Assembly: GCA_016297555.1 (NCBI GenBank)
Contig: JAEDGK010000073.1
Coordinates: forward strand, 1-10,369
Direction of reading: 5' to 3'
DNA from: Clostridiaceae bacterium
GTDB taxonomy: Bacteria; Bacillota; Clostridia; Oscillospirales; Acutalibacteraceae
DNA length: 10,369 bases
Below the pieces are notes generated by a model. The model ran no database searches. It was given only the letters and a program-made list of their open reading frames with translations, and was not told where the DNA came from. The position numbers and the translations under genes are program-made. Shown piece by piece: positions 1 to 6,506 of this stretch. Position 1 is the stretch's first letter. Each line of letters begins with the position of its first letter.

Positions 1-169
1 TGAGATGTTCTCCGACGCTGTCCGTCAGATTGAAAAGACGGAGTCGAAGATTGCTGCGGCAATGCTTTCCACTCTGGGTGTTTCGGCGAAGGTCAAGCTT
101 GTTGAGCCGCGCTCTCTTCCGAGAAGCGAGGGCAAATCCAAGCGCGTTATAGATAACAGACATATTTAA
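1..169 (+). CDS. Phenylacetate-CoA ligase, C-terminal end (partial)
   Basis: This is the 3' end of a gene that begins outside the window. The open frame runs from base 2 and gives 55 residues before TAA, starting EMFSDAVRQIEKTESKIAAA and ending KSKRVIDNRHI. The closing pattern, LPRSEGKSKRV followed by a short basic tail, is the end of phenylacetate-CoA ligase (PaaK-like, adenylate-forming family), which activates aryl-acetates with ATP and CoA in the cytoplasm. The part seen is the C-terminal lid domain; the ATP-binding motifs lie upstream and cannot be checked. A tandem ACT gene starts 14 bases after the stop. That pairing is well known in anaerobes, often beside indolepyruvate:ferredoxin oxidoreductase genes, and suggests aromatic amino-acid fermentation. 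The family call rests on a short tail plus the neighbour, so the exact substrate is unknown. Confidence 0.8.
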   Translation, partial: EMFSDAVRQIEKTESKIAAAMLSTLGVSAKVKLVEPRSLPRSEGKSKRVIDNRHI

Positions 170-183
170 AAGGAGGAGCTCAA

Positions 184-615
184 ATGGCAATTAAGCAAAT
201 CTCTGTTTTCATTGAGAACAGGCAGGGCAGGCTCTATGAAATCACCTCTGTTCTTGAAAAAGAGGGGATTGATATTCGCGCGCTTTCGGTTGCGGATACC
301 ACCGATTACGGCATCCTCAGGCTCATAGTTACCGATTCCGATAAAGCGCTTGCCGCTTTCAGAGCGCAGGGAATGACGGCTTCCGTTACCGAGGTTCTCG
401 GCATAGAGGTTCCCGATTCGCCCGGCGGATTTTCGGGCGCAGTCAAGGCTCTTTCGGACGGGGGAGTTGCGATTGAATATGCCTATGCATTCATCACTCC
501 AAAGGAGGGGGCGGCGTGCGTTATAATCAGAGTTGAAGATAACGACGAAGCAACCGAAATTCTTACCAAGGCTGGCATAAAAATGATTGAGCCGGGCAAA
601 GCTTTCGCAAAATAA
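184..615 (+). CDS. Tandem ACT-domain protein
   Basis: This 143-residue protein has two ACT-like halves and no catalytic domain. Residues about 3-68 begin IKQISVFIENRQGRLYEI, the usual first strand and ligand-binding loop of an ACT fold. Residues about 72-140 form a second, more divergent unit (IEYAYAFITPKEGAACVIIR). Stand-alone double ACT proteins of this size typically follow phenylacetate-CoA ligase genes and are presumed to sense an amino acid or aromatic acid; the ligand here is unknown. The start is set by AGGAGG at 171-176, seven bases before ATG. The gene follows the ligase by 14 bases, so the two are almost certainly co-transcribed. It ends with tandem stops (TAATAA) just before a strong terminator. 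Confidence 0.88.
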   Translation: MAIKQISVFIENRQGRLYEITSVLEKEGIDIRALSVADTTDYGILRLIVTDSDKALAAFRAQGMTASVTEVLGIEVPDSPGGFSGAVKALSDGGVAIEYAYAFITPKEGAACVIIRVEDNDEATEILTKAGIKMIEPGKAFAK

Positions 616-632
616 TAAGGCTGTATAATATC

Positions 633-669
633 AAAAGAGGTATTGACTTTTTCGGTCAATACCTCTTTT
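633..669. terminator. Bidirectional intrinsic terminator
   Basis: A perfect 15-bp inverted repeat (arms 633-647 and 655-669) encloses a 7-base loop. The arm outer ends are AAAA and TTTT, so an A/U tract is present for both directions. It lies between the convergent ACT gene and the GDPD-family gene and probably terminates both transcripts. Confidence 0.85.
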
Positions 670-689
670 GCAGTAAAAGTCTTTGTTTA

Positions 690-1427
690 TTATCCCTCAA
701 TCATTTTCATAAGAATATTCGGTCGCTTCGTTGTGATGTTATCCGGCTTCATTTTCAAAACTCTTATCATATCCTTTGGGCTGTTAACCGTCCAGAGAGA
801 AACGAGAAGTCCGCTTTCGTGAGCAGCTTCAACAAAAAGACTGCTTGCTCCGCGAAAATTTGAATTAATCCCTATTGCACCCAAGCTTTTTGCGCTTTCC
901 GCCGCAAGCCGTGCCGATTCCTTGTCGGAGGCGTCCTCAGCGGTTATTTCATAGTTCAGATAATAAGGTATTTCGGAGCTGTTTCGGACGGCTTCAACCC
1001 ACTCTCGGGAAACTCCCGTGTAAAAAACTCTTTCACACAGCCCGTTCAGCTTAACAAGCTCGTCAACCGCCGCAAGGTTTGCCGTGGATTTGAGGTCAAG
1101 ATTTATTTCGCAGTCGGGGCTTTCGGCAACGGCTTCAAGAGCGCTTTCAAGCGGAACGCCGTCGCTGTTTCCGGGCGTTGCGGCGTGGATTATAACGGGC
1201 GAACCGTCGGGACGAAAGCTTACATCAAATTCGACAACCTTTGCGCCCCAACCGACGGCGGTTTTAACCGAGTAAACGCTGTTCGGCGGAGTGAACATCG
1301 CTCCCGCATGGCAGGTTACCGTGAAGCTCTCGGGCAGCTCTGCTCGGCGGCTGCTCTCCGCTTTTTTGTTAAGTTTCATATATATTTCCGCGGCGGCGCG
1401 AGCCGCCTTTGCATTAAATGTTTCCAT
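690..1427 (-). CDS. Glycerophosphodiester phosphodiesterase family protein
   Basis: This 245-residue cytoplasmic protein has the GDPD TIM-barrel pattern, and the family hydrolyses glycerophosphodiesters to glycerol-3-phosphate plus an alcohol. Visible landmarks are H40 in CHAG, the metal-ligand pair E66/D68 in VVEFDV, H81 in VIIHA, D110/K112 in INLDLK and the late strand LWTVN followed by DNITTKRP. Both catalytic histidines and the first two metal ligands are kept. However, the usual HRG is HAG, the EN pair is PN, the HD pair is HA and the usual E-x-K is D-x-K, so the protein belongs to a divergent subgroup and its substrate is uncertain. I chose the ATG at 1427 because GGAGGG (1434-1439) lies 6 bases upstream. 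A longer frame to 1475 runs through the promoter and has no ribosome site. The gene ends in tandem TAA stops. It has no signal peptide. Confidence 0.82.
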   Translation of the reverse strand: METFNAKAARAAAEIYMKLNKKAESSRRAELPESFTVTCHAGAMFTPPNSVYSVKTAVGWGAKVVEFDVSFRPDGSPVIIHAATPGNSDGVPLESALEAVAESPDCEINLDLKSTANLAAVDELVKLNGLCERVFYTGVSREWVEAVRNSSEIPYYLNYEITAEDASDKESARLAAESAKSLGAIGINSNFRGASSLFVEAAHESGLLVSLWTVNSPKDMIRVLKMKPDNITTKRPNILMKMIEG

Positions 1428-1446
1428 ATTATTCCCTCCGCGGCTT

Positions 1447-1475
1447 ATTTTATCATATTCCTGTTGCTCTGTCAA
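1447..1475 (-). promoter_or_regulatory. Sigma-A promoter of the GDPD-family gene
   Basis: On the minus strand, TTGACA (1470-1475) and TAAAAT (1447-1452) are separated by 17 bases. The expected start of transcription is near base 1440, giving a leader of only about 13 nt that begins at the Shine-Dalgarno site. This placement also rules out the longer 261-residue reading. Confidence 0.75.
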
Positions 1476-1532
1476 TTATAGACAGCCTTTGCAGGCGGGT
1501 TAAAACTAATGTATCAAATTGAATAAAAAATA

Positions 1533-1561
1533 TTGAACTAAACATAAAATTGTGTTATAAT
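1533..1561 (+). promoter_or_regulatory. Sigma-A promoter of the GPH symporter gene
   Basis: TTGAAC (1533-1538) and TATAAT (1556-1561) are separated by exactly 17 bases in an AT-rich stretch. Transcription should begin near 1568, about 36 nt ahead of the GTG start at 1604. A TTG codon at 1550 in the same frame lies inside this promoter and so cannot be the translation start. Confidence 0.8.
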
Positions 1562-1603
1562 CTTACAAAATTCCAATTTTTAATTAGGACAGGAGGCGCT
1601 TTG

Positions 1604-3178
1604 GTGGAGGAAAATAAGAATGTTGCTTATGATGAACCGACCGAAGGCATAGTTATCGATTACGAAAAGGGAGTTAAAAACCCTCTTCTCAAAAATCGCC
1701 GTTATGTCGGTCAAAAAGAGAGAATAGGCTACCTGCTCAACGATGTTGCCGCAAGCTTCAATATCAGCAAATATAATGACAGATTTATTTACGATGTTGT
1801 TAAGCTTGACTTTCACTATCTTGCCATTTACACCTTGTTTGCAGGTATTTGGGACACGATTAACGATACCTTTATCGGCGTTATCGTTGACAGAACTCGA
1901 ACCCGTTGGGGCAAATTCAAGCCTTATATTCTTCTCGGTCAGATTCCTTTGTGTATTCTCGGATTATGGTATTGGTTTATGCCTGCAATTTTTCCGGATA
2001 CTGCGGCGGATTATCTGCCGAAATTCATTTTTTATTGCGTATTTTCCGTTATTTCAGAAACCGCGGGAACCTTTACTTCAATCGCGGGCACGGGCTTTAT
2101 GTCAACCATCACCCCCGATCCTCTCGAAAGAACAGGGCTTATAACCATGGCAAAGCTTGTTTCGGGTCTTGTGGGCGAAAAGCTCCCCGAGCTTGCTTTC
2201 GGTGTTTTGCTTGACCTTGTAAACAACGATGTTCTTAAATGGAACCGCCGCAATCTATTTATGTGCTTCGGTATCGGAACGGCGATTTGCTCATGCGCAA
2301 TGTCGTTCTATTTCATTTGTGTTACAAAAGAGCGCGTTTCTCAGTCGATTGAAAAGCCGAGCGTGGTTCAGGGCTTAAAGGCGATTATCAATAACCGCCC
2401 GATTCTTATGATAACCCTTTCCGAATTCCTTGAAGGCTTTAAGGTAAGCAAAGGAAAGATAAATTATTATATCGATGTTCTCGGCTCTGCAACTTATCAA
2501 ACCATTGTCGGAATTCCCGCGTCACCCGTTTCAACAATCAGCTATGCCTTTGTTGCTCCTGTCCGCAAGCGTATTTCAACGCGCGCAATCTGGATTCTTG
2601 AGGATTTGTGGACTGATTGCTGTTGGCTTGCGGTTTTCGGCATCGGTTCAATCGGCGGCATGAAAAAAGGACTTTATAAGAATAAATGGGTAATGCTTCC
2701 GGTATTTGCCATTGAGGAAGTTCTTGAAATGTGCGTTTACGGTTTACGCAATGTTATTCCCAATGAGCTTTATAATGAGGCTATGGATTACTGCGAGTGG
2801 AAAAACGGTTACAGAGCCGAAGCAATGACAGGTGTTGCGAGAGGTCTTGTCAAAAAGCTCCAGGGTATTGTAATGAGCTCCATTCAGAATTTGATTATGG
2901 CAGAGATAGGCTATATTCAGGGTCTTTCCATCGGTACTCAGGCGGACTCCACAAAGTGGTGGATTTTTGCAATGGGTACGGGAGTTCCCGTTATTACGGG
3001 TGCGCTCGGAGTTATACCGAAATTCTTCTATAATCTTAACGGCGAAGAGCGCGACAGAATGTACCGTGAGCTTTTCGCAAGGCGTGAAGCAATGAGAAAT
3101 GCAGTCAATAACGCCAAAGACGAGCAGGAGGTTGCGCTCATTGCCAAGGCGCAGATGAGAGGCGAATACATAGGGTAA
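1604..3178 (+). CDS. GPH-family (MFS_2) sugar:cation symporter
   Basis: This is a 524-residue polytopic membrane protein of the glycoside-pentoside-hexuronide:cation symporter type, which imports sugars or glycosides with Na+ or H+. The best evidence is the N-terminal motif AGIWDTINDTFIGVIVDRTR followed by TRWGKFKPYILLG, the family's acidic helix-2 motif and basic loop. Hydrophobic segments then follow across the length, with a cytoplasmic central loop (KERVSQSIEKPSVVQGLKAI) between the two halves. In the second half, YNEAMDYCEWKNGYRAEAM matches the conserved region before the late helices. The C-terminal ~40 residues are charged and cytoplasmic. The GTG start at 1604 is preceded by AGGAGG (1591-1596) with 7-base spacing; TTG at 1601 is the alternative. 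The substrate cannot be inferred. It is divergent from the GDPD gene with separate promoters. Confidence 0.85.
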   Translation: MEENKNVAYDEPTEGIVIDYEKGVKNPLLKNRRYVGQKERIGYLLNDVAASFNISKYNDRFIYDVVKLDFHYLAIYTLFAGIWDTINDTFIGVIVDRTRTRWGKFKPYILLGQIPLCILGLWYWFMPAIFPDTAADYLPKFIFYCVFSVISETAGTFTSIAGTGFMSTITPDPLERTGLITMAKLVSGLVGEKLPELAFGVLLDLVNNDVLKWNRRNLFMCFGIGTAICSCAMSFYFICVTKERVSQSIEKPSVVQGLKAIINNRPILMITLSEFLEGFKVSKGKINYYIDVLGSATYQTIVGIPASPVSTISYAFVAPVRKRISTRAIWILEDLWTDCCWLAVFGIGSIGGMKKGLYKNKWVMLPVFAIEEVLEMCVYGLRNVIPNELYNEAMDYCEWKNGYRAEAMTGVARGLVKKLQGIVMSSIQNLIMAEIGYIQGLSIGTQADSTKWWIFAMGTGVPVITGALGVIPKFFYNLNGEERDRMYRELFARREAMRNAVNNAKDEQEVALIAKAQMRGEYIG

Positions 3179-3182
3179 CGGC

Positions 3183-3205
3183 GATAATCCGTGGTTCGGA
3201 TTATC
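3183..3205 (+). other. Short hairpin after the symporter stop
   Basis: A perfect 9-bp stem (3183-3191 with 3197-3205, 5-base loop) begins four bases after the symporter stop codon. It has no T-run, so alone it is unlikely to terminate; it may protect the 3' end or assist the terminator that follows. Confidence 0.5.
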
Positions 3206-3235
3206 ACCTTAAGCGAAGAATGAGATAATAAAATC

Positions 3236-3280
3236 GGCGCATACCGCAGAATTCTTACGGTATGCGCCCTGTTTTATTTT
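3236..3280. terminator. Intrinsic terminator between convergent transporter genes
   Basis: A perfect 11-bp GC-rich stem (3236-3246 with 3258-3268, 11-base loop) is followed by a T-rich tract at 3271-3280 for plus-strand transcripts. On the minus strand it is followed by a T-containing stretch as well, so it may serve both genes. The plus-strand T tract overlaps the stop codon and last codon of the minus-strand OPA gene. Confidence 0.8.
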
Positions 3281-4491
3281 GATGCTTTCTTTTCGACAGC
3301 CAAGCCTGCCGAGCATATTACAGCCGCGCCGAAGCTGACGGCGAGCATAATAATAAAAACTGCGTTCCAGCCGCGCGATTGTGAAACCGCACCGAGCGTA
3401 TATGAGGTAACGGTGCTGCCGATGTAGCAAAAAGTGTTCAGCAGCCCTGCGGCAAAGCCTGCGTTGAGCAGTCGCCTGTAATCAAGAGCAAACATACTTG
3501 TTATAACATTGTTTATCATCGACATTCCGCACGCAACTCCGATAAAGCAAAGCATAACGGCGGCAATGCTGTGAATTTTCAGAGAAAACAGAATTCCCAA
3601 ACACAGAACCGAGGAGCAGGCAAAGAATATAAGATTCATTGCGGCGTGAGATTTGATTTTTTCGTGAACCTTTTTCGCTATTGCCGCGCCGAGTGTTGAA
3701 ACCATAGGCAAAAGCAAAGTCAGCATAATTGAAAATGACGGCGAAACGCCGAATTCTTCATAGAGAACCGACGGAACCCAGGTGTTTATTCCGTCTTTTA
3801 TAAATCCGTTGGCTATGCCTGCAAAAGCGGCGAGAAAAAGTGCAATCATAACGGCTCTGCCTGCCTTGATTTTTTCGCTCTTTTTCTGCGGAATATCCGC
3901 CTCAGCCCGTTTCGGAGCCGAGCCGTAAAGAATGAACCAAGCGGCGGCGCTTATAAGCATAATAACGCTTGCGGCGTAGAATACTGCCTGCCAATTTCCT
4001 AATTTAACGCTTGTGGCGGAAATGCCGTAGGCGGCAAGCGTACCCGCAGCAACGGTGGTGCTCATTACAAGTATTGCGCGCGGCATTTTTTCATCGGAAA
4101 CAAATTCAGAGAGTGTTTTTATCAGCGTGCTCCACAAAACGGATTGCACAATTCCGTTTGCAAGCCAGATGTATTTCATAACCGAAATATCTCCGCAAAG
4201 CGGCATCATCAGATTGAGAACCGATGATATCGCAAGCGACAGAAAAACCATAATTCTTGAATTATAGCGCTTTGAAAGAATTCCGTTAACAAGCTGACCC
4301 GCGCCGTATGCAAAGAAAAAGCACGAGCTGACAAGCCCTGCCTGAGCTTTGGTAGCGCCAAGCTCGGCGATTATCGCAACAATCGATGCGCTGAAATTAA
4401 GTCTGCCGACATATGCGGCGGTATAGGCGAGCCAGCAGATAAATATAATTTTGTTTTCCCGCACGGCGGTGTTTTTATCAACCGTTTCCAT
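3274..4491 (-). CDS. MFS transporter, OPA (GlpT-like) family
   Basis: This 405-residue inner-membrane protein has about 12 hydrophobic segments. The first helix carries YVGRLNFS (27-34), and residues 62-79 read YGAGQLVNGILSKRYNSR, the loop 2-3 signature of organophosphate:phosphate antiporters such as GlpT and UhpT. A basic central loop (KRAEADIPQKKSEKIKAGR) separates the two halves. Family members exchange phosphorylated compounds such as glycerol-3-phosphate for phosphate, but remote OPA homologues in Clostridia have unknown substrates. A nearby GDPD-family gene, whose product would be glycerol-3-phosphate, is suggestive only. The ATG at 4491 has a weak site: GGAAAGGA at 4505-4512 is 12-13 bases upstream, further than usual. 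A promoter precedes it. Confidence 0.83.
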   Translation of the reverse strand: METVDKNTAVRENKIIFICWLAYTAAYVGRLNFSASIVAIIAELGATKAQAGLVSSCFFFAYGAGQLVNGILSKRYNSRIMVFLSLAISSVLNLMMPLCGDISVMKYIWLANGIVQSVLWSTLIKTLSEFVSDEKMPRAILVMSTTVAAGTLAAYGISATSVKLGNWQAVFYAASVIMLISAAAWFILYGSAPKRAEADIPQKKSEKIKAGRAVMIALFLAAFAGIANGFIKDGINTWVPSVLYEEFGVSPSFSIMLTLLLPMVSTLGAAIAKKVHEKIKSHAAMNLIFFACSSVLCLGILFSLKIHSIAAVMLCFIGVACGMSMINNVITSMFALDYRRLLNAGFAAGLLNTFCYIGSTVTSYTLGAVSQSRGWNAVFIIMLAVSFGAAVICSAGLAVEKKASK

Positions 4492-4522
4492 ACCTGATTA
4501 CCATTCCTTTCCACAATCGGAT

Positions 4523-4551
4523 AGTTTATCACTTTTCCTTGCTCGGGTCAA
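4523..4551 (-). promoter_or_regulatory. Promoter of the OPA transporter gene
   Basis: On the minus strand, TTGACC (4546-4551) is 17 bases from TAAACT (4523-4528). The -35 box has one mismatch and the -10 box two. Expected transcription start is near 4516. It stands back to back with the stronger hyd promoter. Confidence 0.6.
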
Positions 4552-4572
4552 CCTGAAATTACTTTGTTTTCA

Positions 4573-4601
4573 TTGACAAAAAAGGAAAAACCCGCTATAA
4601 T
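4573..4601 (+). promoter_or_regulatory. Perfect-consensus sigma-A promoter of the hyd operon
   Basis: TTGACA (4573-4578) and TATAAT (4596-4601), with a 17-base spacer, match the housekeeping consensus at all 12 positions. Transcription should begin near 4608, leaving a leader of about 120 nt before the first gene. A promoter this strong fits control after initiation, which the downstream terminator also suggests. Confidence 0.88.
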
Positions 4602-4607
4602 TACCGT

Positions 4608-4714
4608 ATCCTGACGCGAGGACTGATTTTTCGTCCGAAAGAAAGGTGCAAAAATGTAATTTCATTGTGATTTACACTCAAACTGCGCCTTTTTCGGGGC
4701 GCAGTTATTTTTAT
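4608..4714 (+). promoter_or_regulatory. Candidate attenuator leader of the hyd operon
   Basis: This stretch of about 107 nt lies between the predicted transcription start and the Shine-Dalgarno site of the first gene. It can fold two ways. In one, 4681-4689 pairs with 4698-4706 to give a terminator. In the other, 4642-4650 (AAAGGTGCA) pairs with 4684-4692 (TGCGCCTTT; one G-U pair), which consumes the terminator's left arm. The loop of that helix holds a smaller hairpin (4655-4659 with 4672-4676 and 4662-4664 with 4668-4670). Upstream, 4620-4623 can pair with 4633-4636, or 4609-4612 with 4619-4622. An ATG TAA start-stop pair at 4654-4659 follows a Shine-Dalgarno-like GAAAGGTG. The pairings are read directly from the sequence; regulation is inferred. 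It does not match any riboswitch consensus I know. Confidence 0.55.
4681..4712 (+). terminator. Intrinsic terminator inside the hyd leader
   Basis: A perfect 9-bp stem, AACTGCGCC (4681-4689) with GGCGCAGTT (4698-4706), is followed by ATTTTT (4707-4712). It lies downstream of the consensus promoter and only two bases ahead of the GGAGGA site of the first hyd gene. No gene ends upstream on this strand, so it can only act on the operon's own leader, as an attenuator. Confidence 0.75.
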
Positions 4715-4727
4715 GGAGGAAAGCCTT

Positions 4728-4985
4728 ATGGAAAAGAGGATAGCCGTTATCGGCATCATTGTTGAAAATACGGACTCCGTTGAAAAGCTGAATTCTCTGC
4801 TTCACGAATTCGGCAGTTACATTATCGGCAGAATGGGTCTGCCCTATAAAGAGCGAAACCTTAATATAGTCAGCATTGCCGTTGACGCGCCGCAGGATGT
4901 TATTTCTGAGCTTGCGGGCAAGATAGGCAAGCTCGGCGGAATAAGCGTTAAAGCGGCTTATTCCAACAAGATTTTTAATGATTAA
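4728..4985 (+). CDS. TM1266-family ACT-like protein, putative hydrogenase-system regulator
   Basis: This 85-residue protein has an ACT-like beta-alpha-beta-beta-alpha-beta pattern and the motifs of the TM1266 family: RIAVIGIIVE at the N-terminus, YIIGRMGLPY in the middle, then SIAVDAPQDVISELAGKIGK and ISVKAAYS at the end. Members are encoded next to hydG/hydE/hydF in many anaerobes and are described as putative regulators of the iron-only hydrogenase system; no DNA-binding domain is visible and the true role is unproven. The ATG at 4728 has GGAGGA (4715-4720) 7 bases upstream. An in-frame ATG at 4713 overlaps that site and is unlikely. hydG follows after 54 bases in the same operon. Its expression is probably governed by the leader terminator just upstream. 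Confidence 0.88.
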   Translation: MEKRIAVIGIIVENTDSVEKLNSLLHEFGSYIIGRMGLPYKERNLNIVSIAVDAPQDVISELAGKIGKLGGISVKAAYSNKIFND

Positions 4986-5000
4986 TGTTAAATAATTCAA

Positions 5001-5021
5001 CGGGGAAGTGCTTCTGACCCG
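5001..5021 (+). other. Small hairpin between the TM1266-like gene and hydG
   Basis: CGGG (5001-5004) pairs with CCCG (5018-5021) and GAAG (5005-5008) pairs with CTTC (5011-5014), with a TGA bulge on the 3' side. It lies just ahead of the hydG ribosome site (AGAAAGGA, about 5023-5030). There is no T-run, so termination is unlikely; a processing or stability role is possible. Confidence 0.4.
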
Positions 5022-5039
5022 AAGAAAGGAAATAAGAAA

Positions 5040-6488
5040 ATGGCAGTTTATAATCCCAAATCACTCAAAGCCGAGGAATTCATAAATAATGAGGAAATCC
5101 TCGCAACGCTCGAATACGCTGAAAAAAACAAAAACAATGCAGAGCTTATTGATGAAATTCTCAATAAGGCGCGCCCTGTAAAAACAGCAGGAGGCGCCGC
5201 CTGCAAGGGCTTGACCCACAGAGAAGCCGCGGTGCTCCTTGCTTGTGAAATTCCCGAAAAAATCGATGAAATGTACAAGCTCGCCGAGGAGATAAAGCAG
5301 GTGTTTTACGGCAACAGAATAGTTATGTTTGCTCCGCTCTATCTTTCAAATTACTGCGTCAACGGCTGTCTCTATTGCCCTTATCACCTCAAAAACAAAC
5401 ATATCGCGCGCAAAAAGCTCACGCAGGAGGAGGTTGCCCGCGAGGTTATCGCCTTGCAGGATATGGGTCACAAGCGCCTTGCAATCGAGGCAGGGGAGGA
5501 TCCCGTCAATAATCCGATTGAATATATACTCGACTGCATAAAAACAATATATTCAATTAATCATAAAAACGGCGCCATTCGCCGCGTCAATGTCAACATT
5601 GCGGCAACCACCGTTGAAAACTACCGCAAATTAAAGGATGCAGGCATAGGAACCTACATTCTCTTTCAGGAGACATATCATAAAGAAAGCTATCTCAAGC
5701 TCCATCCCACAGGCCCGAAGCATGATTATGATTATCACACCGAGGCAATGGACAGAGCAATGCAAGGCGGCATCGACGATGTAGGCCTCGGCGTGCTTTT
5801 CGGTCTTGAGCTTTACAAATACGAATTTGTCGGTCTGCTTATGCATGCGGAGCATCTTGAAGCCGTTCACGGCGTAGGACCTCACACAATCAGCGTGCCG
5901 AGAGTTAAGCGAGCCGATGATATTGACCCCGATGTTTTCGATAACGGTATTTCCGACGAAATGTTTGCAAAAATCGTTGCCTGTATCCGTATCGCCGTGC
6001 CCTACACGGGCATGATTATTTCCACCCGCGAATCTCAGGCAGTGCGAGAAAAGGTGCTCGGGCTCGGAATTTCACAGATAAGCGGAGCGTCAAGAACCTC
6101 CGTCGGCGGCTATACCGAGGAGGAAAGACCTCACGATTCGGAGCAGTTTGATGTTTCAGACCAAAGAACGCTCGACGAGGTTGTCCGCTGGCTTATGGAG
6201 CTGGGCTGCATTCCGTCGTTCTGCACCGCCTGTTACCGTGAGGGCAGAACGGGCGACAGATTTATGAGCCTTTGCAAAAGCGGTCAAATTCTTAACTGCT
6301 GTCATCCAAATGCGCTGATGACTTTAACCGAATATCTTGTTGATTACGCGAGCGCGGAAACCAAAAAAACAGGCTTTGAGCTTATTGAAAACGAGCTTAA
6401 AAAGATACCCGGCGAAAAGGTCAGGGCGATTGCGGCTAAGAATATTGAGGATATCAAAGCCTCAAACCGCCGCGATTTCAGATTTTAA
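5040..6488 (+). CDS. hydG: [FeFe]-hydrogenase H-cluster radical SAM maturase HydG
   Basis: This 482-residue cytoplasmic radical SAM enzyme cleaves tyrosine to p-cresol plus dehydroglycine and converts the latter to CO and cyanide bound to iron, the precursor of the H-cluster diiron subsite. The radical SAM cluster motif is C106-x3-C110-x2-C113 (CVNGCLYC). The C-terminal auxiliary cluster motif C-x2-C-x22-C, diagnostic of HydG, is met by C395, C398 and C421, within CTACYREGRTGDRF and ILNCCHPNA. Other conserved stretches are AIEAGEDP, LFQETYHKESY and GLGVLFGLELYKYE. The length is normal for HydG; the related ThiH is shorter and lacks the C-terminal cluster. AGAAAGGA lies about 9 bases before ATG. 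The gene sits between the TM1266-like gene and hydF, 18 bases from the latter, in one operon. Confidence 0.97.
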   Translation: MAVYNPKSLKAEEFINNEEILATLEYAEKNKNNAELIDEILNKARPVKTAGGAACKGLTHREAAVLLACEIPEKIDEMYKLAEEIKQVFYGNRIVMFAPLYLSNYCVNGCLYCPYHLKNKHIARKKLTQEEVAREVIALQDMGHKRLAIEAGEDPVNNPIEYILDCIKTIYSINHKNGAIRRVNVNIAATTVENYRKLKDAGIGTYILFQETYHKESYLKLHPTGPKHDYDYHTEAMDRAMQGGIDDVGLGVLFGLELYKYEFVGLLMHAEHLEAVHGVGPHTISVPRVKRADDIDPDVFDNGISDEMFAKIVACIRIAVPYTGMIISTRESQAVREKVLGLGISQISGASRTSVGGYTEEERPHDSEQFDVSDQRTLDEVVRWLMELGCIPSFCTACYREGRTGDRFMSLCKSGQILNCCHPNALMTLTEYLVDYASAETKKTGFELIENELKKIPGEKVRAIAAKNIEDIKASNRRDFRF

Positions 6489-6506
6489 TTTTTAGGAGGG
6501 CTGGCA

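Noticed and set aside
1428..1475. N-terminal extension of the GDPD-family gene to an ATG at 1475
   Set aside because: The extension overlaps a near-consensus promoter (TTGACA, 17 bases, TAAAAT) and has no ribosome site, whereas the ATG at 1427 has GGAGGG at proper spacing.
1550..1603. TTG at 1550 as the start of the GPH symporter
   Set aside because: It lies inside the promoter spacer, upstream of the expected transcription start; GTG 1604 has AGGAGG seven bases upstream.
4611..4640. Hammerhead-ribozyme-like CTGA...GGAC-loop-GTCC-GAAA in the hyd leader
   Set aside because: The core would need CUGANGA before stem II, but here two extra bases intervene and no stems I and III can be formed around it.
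4662..5000. Minus-strand frame of 112 codons opposite the TM1266-like gene
   Set aside because: It is the antisense shadow of a clearly recognised family protein and includes the leader terminator.
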